DNA of 64,000 nucleotides, taken from NCBI RefSeq assembly GCF_035046505.1, contig NC_089823.1, forward strand, positions 1,480,767-1,544,766. The letters are read 5' to 3'. Shown in pieces: positions 12,078 through 22,729 of the stretch. A program made the translations under genes and the position numbers. The notes under the pieces were generated by a model, which worked only from the letters and a program-made list of their open reading frames with translations, did no database searches and was not told the DNA's origin. The stretch's first letter is position 1. Every line of letters begins with the position of its first letter. The DNA is from Tiliqua scincoides. Lineage: Eukaryota > Chordata > Lepidosauria > Squamata > Scincidae.

Positions 12078-12676
12078 AAGAACATAAGAAGAGCCCTGCC
12101 AGATCAGGCCAAAGGCCCATGTAGTCCCGTTTCCTGGATTTCCCAGAGGCTCACCAGATGCCTTAGAGAGCACACAAGATACCTGCATCCTGTGCCACTT
12201 CCTTGCACCTGGCATTCTAAGCAAGTCCACTTCTAAAACCAGGAGGTTGCATATACTCATCATGGCTTGTAACCTGTGATGGACTTCTCCTCCATCAATC
12301 TGTCCAAGCCCCTTTTAAAAACATGTCAACCAGATGCCATCACTATATCCTGTGGCCAGGAGTACCACAGATTAATTACATGCTGGGTAAAGAAATATTG
12401 ACTTTTGTCTGTTTTAACTCTCCCAACACTCAATTTTAGTGGATGTCTCCTGGTTCTGAAGTTGTGTGAGAGGAAAAACAACACCCGTCTCCATTCCCTG
12501 TATAATTTTATGTGTCTCAGTCATGTCCCCCTTCAGACACCTTCTTTCTAGACTGCATGTACATTTGTACATTTGTCTTTCTAGACAAATGCAGTAGCCT
12601 TTCCTCATCAGGGAGGTGCTCTGGTGCAGTAATCATTTTGGTTGCTCTCTTTTGCACCTTTTCCAGTTCCACTAAA
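12078..12676 (-). mobile_element. Old CR1 3' fragment
   Basis: Starts with AACATAAGAAGAGCCCTGCC on plus and follows the other CR1 3' ends through the CACTCAATTTTAGTGGATGTC block to the CTTTTGCACCTTTTCCAG block. More diverged than the copy at 2867, with a small extra segment near 12550-12595. Confidence 0.75.
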
Positions 12677-12784
12677 TCTTACATATTGAATGATAGCTGC
12701 ACTGTTTTGGTTAGGACAGGAGGAATAAGAATGTTTCTACGAGGAATAAGAATGTTTCTCATATAAACAAAAGAGACAAGCAGA

Positions 12785-12990
12785 AGCAGCTGGATCAGCC
12801 CAAGGTGGTTGTACTTGGGCCAACATCCAGAGTCAGCTGGCCAGATGCTCATGGAACCCCAGAGGCATGCTGGTTTGAAATTGAGCCACAGTGTGATGGT
12901 GCCCCCAACCCCATTCCCTATGGTTATGTGAAGATCCCCCTTTGTGTCTTTTAGCTTTGATTTTCTCTTTCTATACCTAGTTATGCTTTT
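12785..12990. repeat. Possible very old CR1/L3 3' remnant
   Basis: Contains AGCTGGATCAGCCCAAGG, then GGCCAACATCC and CTGGCCAGATGCTCATGG in the order of the GGATCAGGCC / CATCTAGTCC / GGCCCACCAAATGCC blocks of CR1 3' ends, but heavily diverged. Confidence 0.3.
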
Positions 12991-13065
12991 ATGAACTCTA
13001 TTATGAACTCTAATATCCAGCAGTATTAGTTCACATTAGATGCCAGCATGCATATTCTCCTAGAA

Positions 13066-13520
13066 GTCATAAGAACAGCCCCCTGGATCAGGCCATATGC
13101 CCATCTAGTCCGGCTTCCTGTATCTCACAGTGGCCCACCAAATGCCCCAGGGAGCACACCAGATAACAAGAGACCTGCATCCCGGTGCCCTCCCTTGCAT
13201 CTGACATAGCCCATTTCTAGAATCAGGAGGCTGAACATACGCATCATAGCTTGTAACCCGTGATGAACTTTTCCTCCAGAAATTTGTCCAATCCCCTCTT
13301 AAAGGGATCTAGGCCAGATGCCATCACCACATCATGTGGCAAGGAGTTCCACAGACTAACTACATGCTGAGTAAAGAAATATTTTCTTTTGTCTGTCCTA
13401 ACTCTCCCAACACTCAATTTTAGCGGATGTCCCCTGGTTCTGGTGTTGTGTGAGAGGGAAAAGAGCATCTCTTGAGCCACTCTGTCCTTCCCATGCATAA
13501 TTTTGTATGTTTCAATCAAG
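13066..13520 (-). mobile_element. CR1 3' fragment
   Basis: Plus strand begins CATAAGAACAGCCCCCTGG and carries the 3' UTR and the end of ORF2; minus frame 13244-13519 matches the C-terminus in the copy at 39737 ([20 protein letters not shown]). Confidence 0.8.
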
Positions 13521-13812
13521 CCACAAGTTCACTGTTGGTTTACACAAACACACACCCAGTAGTCACACATTCCAGGAGGAATTCTTGTGTCTTAATCAAA
13601 TCACCTTTAAGCATTTTCTGCAATACTGTATGCAAACTTGAACTGCCTTCTATGAACTCCCTGTATTCTGGTGTTGAAATGTCTGTATTTAACTGATTTA
13701 TCGTACCTACACCCTGTATTTTTCCATGCAGTCTTTGTTAAGTTCCCCTTTTCAGGAGCCTTGCATTCAACTCTCTGATTGATTTTTGACTCTTGAACTG
13801 ATAACAAATTTA

Positions 13813-13990
13813 GGGCACAATCCTAACCAACTTTCCAGCACTGACTTAGCCACAATGCAGCCCCCAAGGTAAGGTAACAAGCATGATCTTGCCTTGAGGG
13901 GGCCCCCTTGACTGCCTCCCCACTGCAGGATGCAGCACACGCCACATCAGCACAGCTGTTAGTGCCTAAAAGTTGGTTAGGATTGCGCCC
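13813..13990. mobile_element. Harbinger-like MITE, copy 1
   Basis: 178 bp with terminal inverted repeats GGGCACAATCCTAACCAACT (left) and the complement of AGTTGGTTAGGATTGCGCCC (right), one mismatch over 22 bases. Flanked by TTA on both sides (13810-13812, 13991-13993), the 3-bp duplication of PIF/Harbinger. No transposase frame. Confidence 0.65.
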
Positions 13991-14020
13991 TTACTTGCTT
14001 ACTTACTTACTTGCTTACTG
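13991..14020. repeat. (TTAC)n simple repeat
   Basis: Short run of TTAC/TTGC units next to the MITE. Confidence 0.7.
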
Positions 14021-14254
14021 TGCCCTGATCCCCATTCAGACTTCAGGGATACTTGTACATATGAAGCAGTACTCCAAGCACCCAGAATTTAGTTAAGCAC
14101 CCAGCCATCAACCAGCAATCACGCTACCTTCCAGTTCAGCACCATCTCCCAGCCCTCTCCCAGGGCTCTCTCTCTCTCTCCAACACAACATGCTTGTGTG
14201 CCCACAGGAGCTCTTGGAAAACCACTGCTCTACAGGTAGCTATTCTGCACTGGA

Positions 14255-14690
14255 AACCCCTTTCTATCCCCTCCCCCCACTCTCCCATGCTCGTTGTCTT
14301 TAGTGGCTAGCAGCTGGGGTAGAAGGACAGGGACCCCTCAAATCCTTCCCTACAACCCCCTTCCCCTTCTGATTTCTCCTGGGTGCACCAACTACGCTTT
14401 GTATGCAGCCACCATGAAAGCCGGGTACACTGCCTTCAATTATTAGGAGGATCAAAGAACATACCCCCTGTCATTCCTCCATGTGCATTATTTTTACCTC
14501 TCTTCCTTTGTAATAAAAACATAATTTTTTATTGAAAGTTATCTTTCTCTCAGTATCCTCTTTAAGCAAAAGGTTATTTCTCTGCATAGCACTGCCTTGT
14601 TATTCAGCCTAAGATCCTAATGTTCCAATAAGGGCAGTATGATAATTCCCCTAAACAGAAATAGCCCTTTTTGGTAACACTACTGCCTCT
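14255..14690 (-). repeat. Unclassified ~400 bp dispersed repeat, copy 2
   Basis: Reverse-complement partner of 2474-2868; collinear matches include TAATTCCCCTAAACAG, ATTTCTCTGCATAG and TTTGTAATAAAAACATAA. Class unknown. Confidence 0.55.
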
Positions 14691-16070
14691 GGGCATGGAG
14701 GGCCACCATGGAGGGCATGGAGAAGACCTGTTGATGGCTCTGTGTGATGCACATGTGTTCAGTCCCCACCCAAGTCAGTGGCCACCATACCATGCTGGGG
14801 CCATCGACTCCACCAGGCAGTGGTGCTTTGCACGAAGGGGCTTCTCTGTCCTGCCTGCCACTTTAGTTGAATTATTGGTCAATCTTATCCAACCTTCCAG
14901 TGCCAAAGGGGTGTGCGCTGCATCCTGGGCGGGGTACCATGGAGTCCTCCCCAAGGAGCATTTGTTCCCTTACCTTGGGGCTGCATTTGAGGCTGCATTG
15001 GCCATTGAAAACTGGACTCTGGGAGAGGGAGAAGTGTCAGCAGTTTCTGCTCCATCAGCTGCAAGGAAAGCACAGCCCACTATCAAAACCTGGAGAGGCT
15101 GGGTTGAGATTTCTAGGGCACTTAGCCCTGACATTCATGTCCCTGGTGCCATTCCCTGCTTTAGCTGGTAAGGAATGGGGCCTCCATGCCTGGCACCTGC
15201 AGCTCAGCCATGACCCCTTGTTGAGGAGCTGGTTTCTGGCCTGATTTCCCAAGTGACTGAGTAATGCCCCAGAAGCACTGGGAGACATCAGCCTGGCAGG
15301 GACTGCCCCACCTCAGAAAACACATCCCCAGTGTCATACCTGGTCTCATGGATGCTGGGACAGTTGTCACTGGGTTTGCCATGTTCTCCCTCTCCTCCTG
15401 TCTCTGGTGCAGTGGGCACAGCATGAGGCCAGGGGGAATGCACTCTGCCCGACTCCATCCAGGCCATGAGAGACAGGTGAGACAGGAAAGCTGCAGTTGG
15501 GCAAAGCCCCTGTGAGGGAAGGCGCCAAATGTGCAAGCCGGCCAGTGTGGGTAGGGAGCTCCATGATTCTCCCACTGCCACCACTGTTGTGATCTGACCC
15601 GCCCGGGCAGCATGAGGCAGCGGAGAATGCTCTCTACCCAACTCACCAAGGCACAGGGTGGGGGGGAGGCCACAGCCAGGGTGCGCTGGGCTAGGCCCCT
15701 GGGAGGGAAGGCGGCCAAACCCTACCAAGCCAGCCAGGGCAGGCGGGTGAGGGGGGTCAGGGAGCTCCATGACTCCTCCACAGCTTTGCCACAGCTACTG
15801 TGTTCTGAGTGTGGAGATGCTGAGCCCTCTGGGCGGCTGCGCTGGCAGGGCTGGCTACGGGGAAGTGCTGGCGAGATGGCGCGCACATTCCCCACCGGCA
15901 CTGTGAGGCCTCCAAGCTGCTGCTGGACGCCCTTCTCCCTGCCTGTCACTCCCATCAGGAGCCCCTGCTGCATGTAGACCTCGGGCCTCCCTTGTGCAAT
16001 GGTTGGGGAAAGAAGCTCTTACAGGCCGCAGCAAGGGCTGTAGAAAGCCCTCTTTTGCCTGGGTGAGGGC
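14691..16070. repeat. GC-rich region with degenerate ~190 bp tandem units
   Basis: At 15421-15608 and 15609-15835 the blocks AGCATGAGGC, GGGAAGGCG, GCCAGCCAGGGCAGG-like and AGGGAGCTCCATGA recur in the same order, suggesting at least two imperfect units of about 190-225 bp. Open frames here look like chance frames in GC-rich DNA. Confidence 0.35.
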
Positions 16071-16138
16071 CAAGCATAGAATTGGCCTTCTTCATTGCCG
16101 CCGCGCATGGGGTCGACACTTTCATTGACCTGTCCACC

Positions 16139-16740
16139 TGTAGTTGGCAACCTTCAGTCCCGAAAGACTCTGGTATCGCGCTCTGAATGGTGGTTCTGGA
16201 ACAGCATCTAGTGTGGCTGAAAAGGCCGATTCGGGAGTGACAATCCCTTCCACACCCGGAGCAAGTGCAGTCTGTCCCTGGTCTGTCTCCCTGGCTATGG
16301 GCCTTCCTTCTTTGCCTCTTAGCCTCAGACTGTTGGCAAAGTGTCTCTTCAAACTGGGAAAGGCCATGCTGCACAGCCTGCCTCCAAGCGGGCCGCTCAG
16401 AGGCCAGGGTTTCCCACTTGTTGAGGTCCACTCCTAAGGCCTTCAGATCCCTCTTGCAGATGTCCTTGTATCGCAGCTGTGGTCTACCTGTAGGGCGCTT
16501 TCCTTGCACGAGTTCTCCATAGAGGAGATCCTTTGGGATCCGGCCATCATCCATTCTCACGACATGACCGAGCCAACGCAGGCGTCTCTGTTTCAGTAGT
16601 GCGTACATGCTAGGGATTCCAGCACGTTCCAGGACTGTGTTGTTAGGAACTTTGTCCTGCCAGGTGATGCTGAGAATGCGTCGGAGGCAGCGCATGTGGA
16701 AAGCGTTCAGTTTCCTCTCCTGTTGTGAGTGAAGAGTCCA
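16139..16740 (-). mobile_element. Second LINE family (hairpin-tailed), 3' fragment inside CR1
   Basis: The minus strand encodes the C-terminal half of the ORF complete at 46037-47290 (ERKLNAFHMRCLRRI, RRLRWLGHVVRMDDGRIPKD, GRPQLRYKDICKRDLKALG) with a C-terminal CCHC-type finger, then a very short 3' UTR with hairpin AGTCTTTCGGGACT. It is flanked by 13-bp duplications TGACCTGTCCACC at 16126-16138 and 16741-16753, and the CR1 copies at 3631 and 40315 show the empty site. 5'-truncated. Confidence 0.88.
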
Positions 16741-17016
16741 TGACCTGTCCACCACCACCCCAAGATCTGATCTGTCACAGACAGCTCAGAACCCATCAGC
16801 CTATATGTGAAGTTTTGATTTTTTGTCCCAATGTGCATGACTTTACACTTACTTACATTGAAATGCATCTGCCATTTTGCTGCCCATTCTGCCAGTTTGG
16901 AGAGATCCTTCTGGAGCTACTCACATTCGCTTCTGGTCTTCACCACTTGGAAAAGTTTGGTGTCATCCGCAAACTTGGTCACCTCACTGCTCACCCCTTT
17001 CTCCAGGTCATTTATG

Positions 17017-17591
17017 AACATAAGAACAGCCCCACTGGATCAGGCCACAGGCCCATCTAGTCCAGCTTCCTGTATCTCACAGCGGCCCACCAAATGCCCC
17101 AGGGAGCACACCAGACAACAAGAGACCTCATCCTGGTGCCCTCCCTTGCATCTGGCATTCTGACATAGCCCATTTCTAAAATCAGGAGGTTGCGCATACA
17201 CATCATGGCTTGTACCCCATAATGGATTTTTCCTCCAGAAACTTGTCCAATCCCCTTTTAAAGGCATCAGGCCAGTCGCCATCACCACATCCTGTGGCAA
17301 GGAGTTCCACGGACCAACCACACGCTGAGTAAAGAAATATTTTCTCTTGTCTGTTCTAACTCTCCCAACTCAATTTTAGCGGATGTCCCCTGGTTCTGGT
17401 GTTATGTGAGAGTGTAAAGAGCATCTCCCTATCCACTCCATCCCCTGTCCATTCCCTGCAGAATTTCCACTATGTCTTTTTTGAGATGCGGTGACCAGAA
17501 CTGGACACAATACTCCAGGTGTGGCCTTACCATCGATTTGTACAACGGCATTATAATATTAGCCATTTTGTTCTCAATACCTTTCCTAATG
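17017..17591 (-). mobile_element. CR1 3' copy nested in another CR1
   Basis: The host CR1 reads to GGTCATTTATGA, then a fresh CR1 3' end (ACATAAGAACAGCC) starts; it ends at CCTTTCCTAATGA and the host CR1 resumes at AGAGCACTGGTCC. The nested copy has an internal deletion near 17462, jumping from the ATTCCCTGCA block to the TTTCCACTATGTC block. Confidence 0.7.
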
Positions 17592-17801
17592 AAGAGCACT
17601 GGTCCTAGGCAGATCCTTGGGGCACACCGCTTTTCACTTCTCTCATTGTGAAAATTGTCCATTGACACCCACTCTCTGCTTCCTGGTCCTCAACCAGTTC
17701 CTAATCCATGAGAGAACCTGCCCTCTAATCCCCTAACTGTGGAGTTTTCTCAGCAGCCTTTGGTGAGGGACTGTTTCAAACGCCTTCTGAAAGTCCAGAT
17801 A

Positions 17802-18288
17802 CAGGTCCAGCCTATTTATACATGGATTTTTTATACACGGATCTGACTCAACACGAATGGCCCCTGCAAATGAGAAGGAATGTGCTGATCCCTGGAGAAA
17901 GGGAAAAATGCATCCCTTTAAAATCAGTTTAAAAAACTGAACAGCCCTTTAACAATAGCCTCTTTAATGAGAGGGAGGGAGGGCAGCTGGCTGACAATCC
18001 ATCTCTCTCCAGGCGACCTCTCCCTTCCACGTGAAAGAAAGGTGATCATTTTGTATTTGTGAAGGGAGTGGTCAGAGTGAAGCACTTTGCTAAGCACTTT
18101 GAGAGAGACTGATTGTTGGATTGTTGTCTTATTGACTCTGTCTTAACATCACGAAGATCAGCAAGGCTGTTTTTCAATCACCTGAGCAAAGAAACTTTGT
18201 TTTTTAAATTGATTTGCTATAGTGTGTTTTTTTGCCATCCACATGAGTGCTTGGAAGGGAACCCATGCGAATAATGAGGCTCAACCTG
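17802..18288. mobile_element. Tigger-like (Tc1/mariner) nonautonomous element
   Basis: 487 bp inserted into the CR1 with TA on each side (17800-17801, 18289-18290). Ends CAGGTCCAGCCTATTTAT and the complement of ATAATGAGGCTCAACCTG form inverted repeats of the CAGGTTGAGCCT type. The empty site, CCAGATATATAATGTCC, is in the CR1 copies at about 4135 and 40815. No transposase. Confidence 0.75.
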
Positions 18289-20120
18289 TATATAATGTCC
18301 ACTGGTTCTCCCGCATCCATGTGCTTGTTGACCTTTTCAAAGAATTTTAAAAGGTTTATGAGGCAACATTTACCCTTACAGAAGCCAGGCTGATTCTCTC
18401 TCAGCAAGACTTGTTCGTAGATTTTATCTTTGATGAGGCATTCCACCATCTTACCTCCAACAGATGTTAGACTGACCGGCCTCTAGTTTCCCGGGTCCCC
18501 CCTCTTTCCCTTTTTAAAAATAGGCGTGACATTTGCTATCCTCCAATCTTCTGGTACCATGGCCGTTTTGAGGGACAAGTTGCATACCTTAGTCAAGAGA
18601 TCTGCAACTTCATTTTTCAATTCCTTAATAACCCTTGGGTGTATGCCATCAGGGCCCTGTGACTTATTGATCTTTAATTTATCAATGAGGTCTGAAACAT
18701 CTTCTCTTTTAACCCCTATCTGACTTAATTCCTTGGTCAGGAGGGGCCATTCGGGCAGCGGTATCTGCCAGGTCTTCTGCCGTGAAGACAGATGCAAAGA
18801 ACTCATTTAATTTCTCTGCCATCTCTAAGTCTCCTTTTATATCCCCTTTCCCTCCCTCACCATCCAGAGGGCCAACTGCTTCTCTGGCGGGTTTCCTGCT
18901 TCTAACATATTTGAAGAAGCTTTTATTATTCCCCTTAATGTTGCTGGCCATGCGTTCCTCATAGTCTCGCTTGCCCTCCCATATTTCTTTTGCCACAGTT
19001 TGTGTTCCTTTTTATTCTCCTCATTAGGGCAAGACTTCACTGACGGAAGGAAGCTTCCTTGCCCTTTATGGCCTCTCTAACTTGGCTGGTTAGCCATGTG
19101 GGCACCTCCTGGACTTAGTCGAGCCCTTCTTCCTTTGCGGTATACACTTCTGCTGGGCCTTTATTACTGTTGTTTTAAGCAGCCTTCGTGCACTCTGGAG
19201 AGATTGGACTCTTTTTACCTTCCCTTTCAACCTCCTTCTAACCAGCCTCCTCATCTGAGGGAAGTTCACCCTTCGGAAGCCAAGGGTTTTTGTGTGAGAC
19301 TTGCTTGGAACTCTTCCCCCAACGTGCATGTCGAAACGGATAACAGCATGATCACTGTTCCCCAATGGCTCAGTAACATTGACATCTCTAACCAGGTCCT
19401 GAGTACCGCACAATATTAAATCCAGAGTCACCTGTCCTCTGGTGGGCTCCATGACTAGCTGCTCTAAAGCACAGTCATTCAGCATGTCAAGAAATCCAGT
19501 CTCTCTTTCATGACCAGAACACAAATTGACCCAATCAATATGATAATTGAAGTCCCCCATGATTACAACCCTTTCCCTCCTCAACACTTCCCTGATCTGT
19601 TTCTTTATTTCAAGGTCCCCTTCAGGTTTCTGGTCTAGAGAACGATAGTACGCCCCAGTATTACATCGCTCCTTGAGCCTTAGATTCTGTGGTGAAATCT
19701 GACCCATCTTCAATCTCTACTTTGCTGGATTTTACCTCTTCTTTAACATAAAGGGCCACTCCACCTCCAACACGCTCCTCCCTGTCCCTCCTATAGAGTT
19801 TATAGGCTGGGATTGCGGTATTCCAGAGAGGTTTCTGTTATGCCCGTTATGTTTTCCCTGGTCACCAAACATTCCAGTTCTCCCATCTTCACTTGGGGAC
19901 TTGGGCATTTGCATGAAAGCAGATACCCCAAGACGGGCTGCTTATTAGTCCCTAGCAGAGGCAGGCCCAGTCTGAGGAAATGGGAAGCGCTCCCAGGAGG
20001 AAACTTCATCTATGGTTGGCCCTGCCTCATGGTGGTGGGGATTGCTTCCCCCCCAATGGTCAGGAATGCCCCCTTCTTCTACCAGAGGGGAAACCCCCCC
20101 CCCACGTGCTTGTCCCAGCC

Positions 20121-21348
20121 TAGTTAAAGTTGTGCCATTAATCAGTGATGGGTTGAGACTCTGATGACATTTTTCACAACTAGTACGGATTCAAGTCACG
20201 TGTGTCAAAAACTTGGGACTAGGGGTTTTACCCTAAAAATGAAGACTTGAATACTTGAGTCAAGACTTGCTTTTGTGTGTGCGGTGACTTTGTTGTGTGT
20301 GCTTGTTTTTCTTTGCCACTTCCACAGCTTGACTTGCTTTTCAAAGAGTCAAACTCCCAAAATGACTCAAAAACAGCTCTGAACAAGTTACAAAGGCCAC
20401 TGTTATGACTTGTGGGTGACTTGAGGCAAAGAAGGGAGCAGAGACCCAGGACTCAACTGTGGCTGCAGCACTTCCCTGCCATTACTCTTATCTTGCCTCC
20501 TCTTCCTCTCCCTAGTGGTCTACTGCCCCAAAGCAATGCACTCTCTGAAGCTGCAGTCTCCAAACTGGAGCTTGCTGGGTTCTAGAGAAACCCTCCCTGT
20601 CCCAACTGGTGCTTACTGTCTCACCACAGCACCGTGCCCTTTTCCATTACATTGCTGTACAGGGACGCTGTGGGAAGTCGCATCTATTGCTCAGTACCCC
20701 AGCAGGCTGTTCAACAGGATGTCTGGGCAGACTCAACTGACCGGAGAGTCCTTGTACAGCAATGGAGTGGAAAAAGATGCAGCGCTGCAGTGGAACGGTA
20801 AGTGCAGCTTATGGGAGGGGTGGCTTTTTCCGAACCCCACATCCAGCCTGCTGGCTGGGGTTTAGAGAGCTCTGCCTTAAAGAGAAAGAGAGACAGCAGA
20901 GGGAGGGGAGGCAGGGAAGGAGATGCAGTTACTTGCAGTGTGTGTTCTCAGGCTGCTGGAGGGGACCTGGCTGGCTGTCCTGCTTCTTCTCCTGTTGCTG
21001 CCACCAGCAAGGCCCTAGCCAGTTTCCCAGGGCATCCTGCCTCCAGACAGGAGAGTGATGCCAACAGCCCTCTTCAGTCGAGTTGTCCAATCCTTGACAA
21101 GCCATCGCAGCAGCCAAGTCCATCAGCTCATGGACGTTCTGGACACTGAATGACACCATCAGGTCGGACCAATTTGCAGACTACACACTGCCTGCATGAC
21201 CGGACAAGGGGCAGGTGCTGCACCTCCCTGAGGCCCAAGCAGTCAAGGTCACCCCAGGTGGAAGGTGGGCATGGGCTGGCATTGCAGGATTCCTCATCAG
21301 GTGCAAGACGCAAAAAAACTGCAAAAAACTTATGAAAATACTCAGTGC
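20121..21348. other. Intergenic stretch, no gene recognised
   Basis: 20150-20480 repeats short GACTTGAGTC/ACTCAAGTC-like motifs and may be a further repeat I cannot name. The remainder lies beyond the expected 3' end of PGAP2. Confidence 0.3.
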
Positions 21349-21354
21349 TTTATT
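21349..21354 (-). terminator. PGAP2: Candidate PGAP2 poly(A) signal
   Basis: Minus-strand AATAAA, followed downstream (leftward) by T-rich sequence (GTTTTTTGCAGTTTTTTTGCG). It would give a 3' UTR of about 1.25 kb. Confidence 0.5.
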
Positions 21355-22598
21355 TGGTCTTGTGCAGAACATCCAATGAAAATATGCACCTGGCAGTACA
21401 AACTTGTTGCACACACCCTCCTGTCAACAAAGCAGCACACTCCCGGCACAGGGCAAACACAAGTGGGGTCTGGATACCAGGGAGGGAAGCAGGGACCCCA
21501 ACCAAGCCAGACAGTCCTCCTTGCGTCAATGCCCACCATGGAAGAGGGTGGCTGCAAGGGGAACAAAGCCTGATGGGACACCATTGTTTCCTCCAGCAGC
21601 AGTCCAACCTCAGCAACTGACCCTGGATGAGCTCTTGGGTGGACTGGATGCAGGGATCATTCCCCTAGCCCTCCCTCTGCCTCTGCCACCTCCGTCTCAA
21701 GAAACCCCCTTTCATCCAGCCCCACCTGTTGGGGTGGGCTGTTTCATCCCGCCCACGGCCTGCTGGGGCGTGGCACCCACCACTGGCCCACATTTCTTTG
21801 CTTGGCTTCCTCTGCATCCTTCCCATCAAGCTTCCTGGACCTTGTGGAGCTTCCCCTGGAAGAGAGGCAGATCCGGCCACTTCTCCTGGCCCTCTCTGGC
21901 TAGAACTGAGACCAGCTGGGCCTCAGGCAGCAGCAGCACAGGCAGAGGGTGGGAGAAAACATTCCCCCCAGCCTGAAGAACAGGTCAAGAATCAAGCTCA
22001 CCTCCTGATGGGCAGGAAAGTCCCACTTGGAGAGACCCCGTAAGGCAAACTAAACTTGCCTGAGGCAAGAGAGACCCCCTGCTCCCCTCCAGGGCAGGGC
22101 TGATCCGCAGCAAACATTCATCCTTCCTGGTCCAAGTGCTTGCAGGTCCCACTTCCTCCTCCACTTAAGTGGTAAGCGAGGGATCCAAAAACCTTGCAAG
22201 CATCACAATTCACAGGCCAGACCATAATGAACTGGTCAAGGGTGGAAGGGTCACACAGAGTTGGCAACCCAGCCTGCCCTCCCATCCCTGCCCCATTTAG
22301 CAAGCATTAGCAGCAAGGCACAGGGGCTTGTTTACAAGACAAAGAACCCCATTTGTCTGGAGGAAGACTGGCTGGCTGGTTGGGGGTGCCTGTTGCTGAG
22401 TAGCCCACACCCCTGCAATGGGGTCCCCTTTCTCCAGCACCTGGCTGGAGAAAGCCCAGGACCCTTACTTCTGAGCAGCTAAACTGTAGACTGTCAGGGC
22501 CCACCAGAAAAACCAGCCCTTGCAGCAGATTCTGGAGCCTGCCAGGGAATCTGAAGGTCAGGTCCAAGTTGACTGGCTGGTGCCAAGGCTGGCCTCTG
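21355..22598 (-). other. PGAP2: Probable PGAP2 3' UTR
   Basis: Continuous with the terminal coding exon on minus, no repeat recognised, bounded by the poly(A) candidate at 21349. Extent inferred. Confidence 0.45.
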
Positions 22599-22729
22599 CT
22601 AGAAGTGCTTGTCCTCCTGCTGGGAAATAATCACCAACTCCTTGTTGCCAAAGTCCCACCAGGCAGTCATGTGGAATGCCATGTTGGAGAAAACCACAAG
22701 ATACTCCAGAAGGGCAAAGATTGTGTACA
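22599..22729 (-). CDS. PGAP2: PGAP2 coding exon 5 (terminal)
   Basis: Acceptor TTTTTCCTTCCAG precedes; begins with the last two bases of the Val codon of VYTIF and ends at TAG (22601-22599). Encodes residues 212-254, including the conserved [10 protein letters not shown]. Confidence 0.93.

Larger units (their letters stand above)
16071..20120 (-). mobile_element. CR1 LINE carrying three later insertions
   Basis: One CR1 read from mid-ORF2 (left) to endonuclease (right). Own pieces: 16071-16138, 16741-17016, about 17592-17801 and 18289-about 20120. Recognisable parts on minus: endonuclease motifs MGDFNYHIDW and NSDHAVIRFD in 19090-19713, earlier N-terminal endonuclease around 19732-20009 (NITGITET), a linker (NKSFFKYVRSRKP), and RT start (INKSQGPDGIHPRVIKEL, TPIFKKGKRGDPGN) in 18483-18806. 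The reading frame is broken in several places, so it is inactive. Unusually for CR1 the 3' end is missing, so the left edge is a deletion or rearrangement. The right edge is approximate. Confidence 0.75.

Noticed and set aside
14671-15171. 166-aa plus frame in the GC-rich tandem region
   Set aside because: No family resemblance; overlaps other frames of similar length in repeated DNA.
15955-16758. 267-aa minus frame as a gene
   Set aside because: It is a chance read-through of CR1, a LINE insert and CR1 again.
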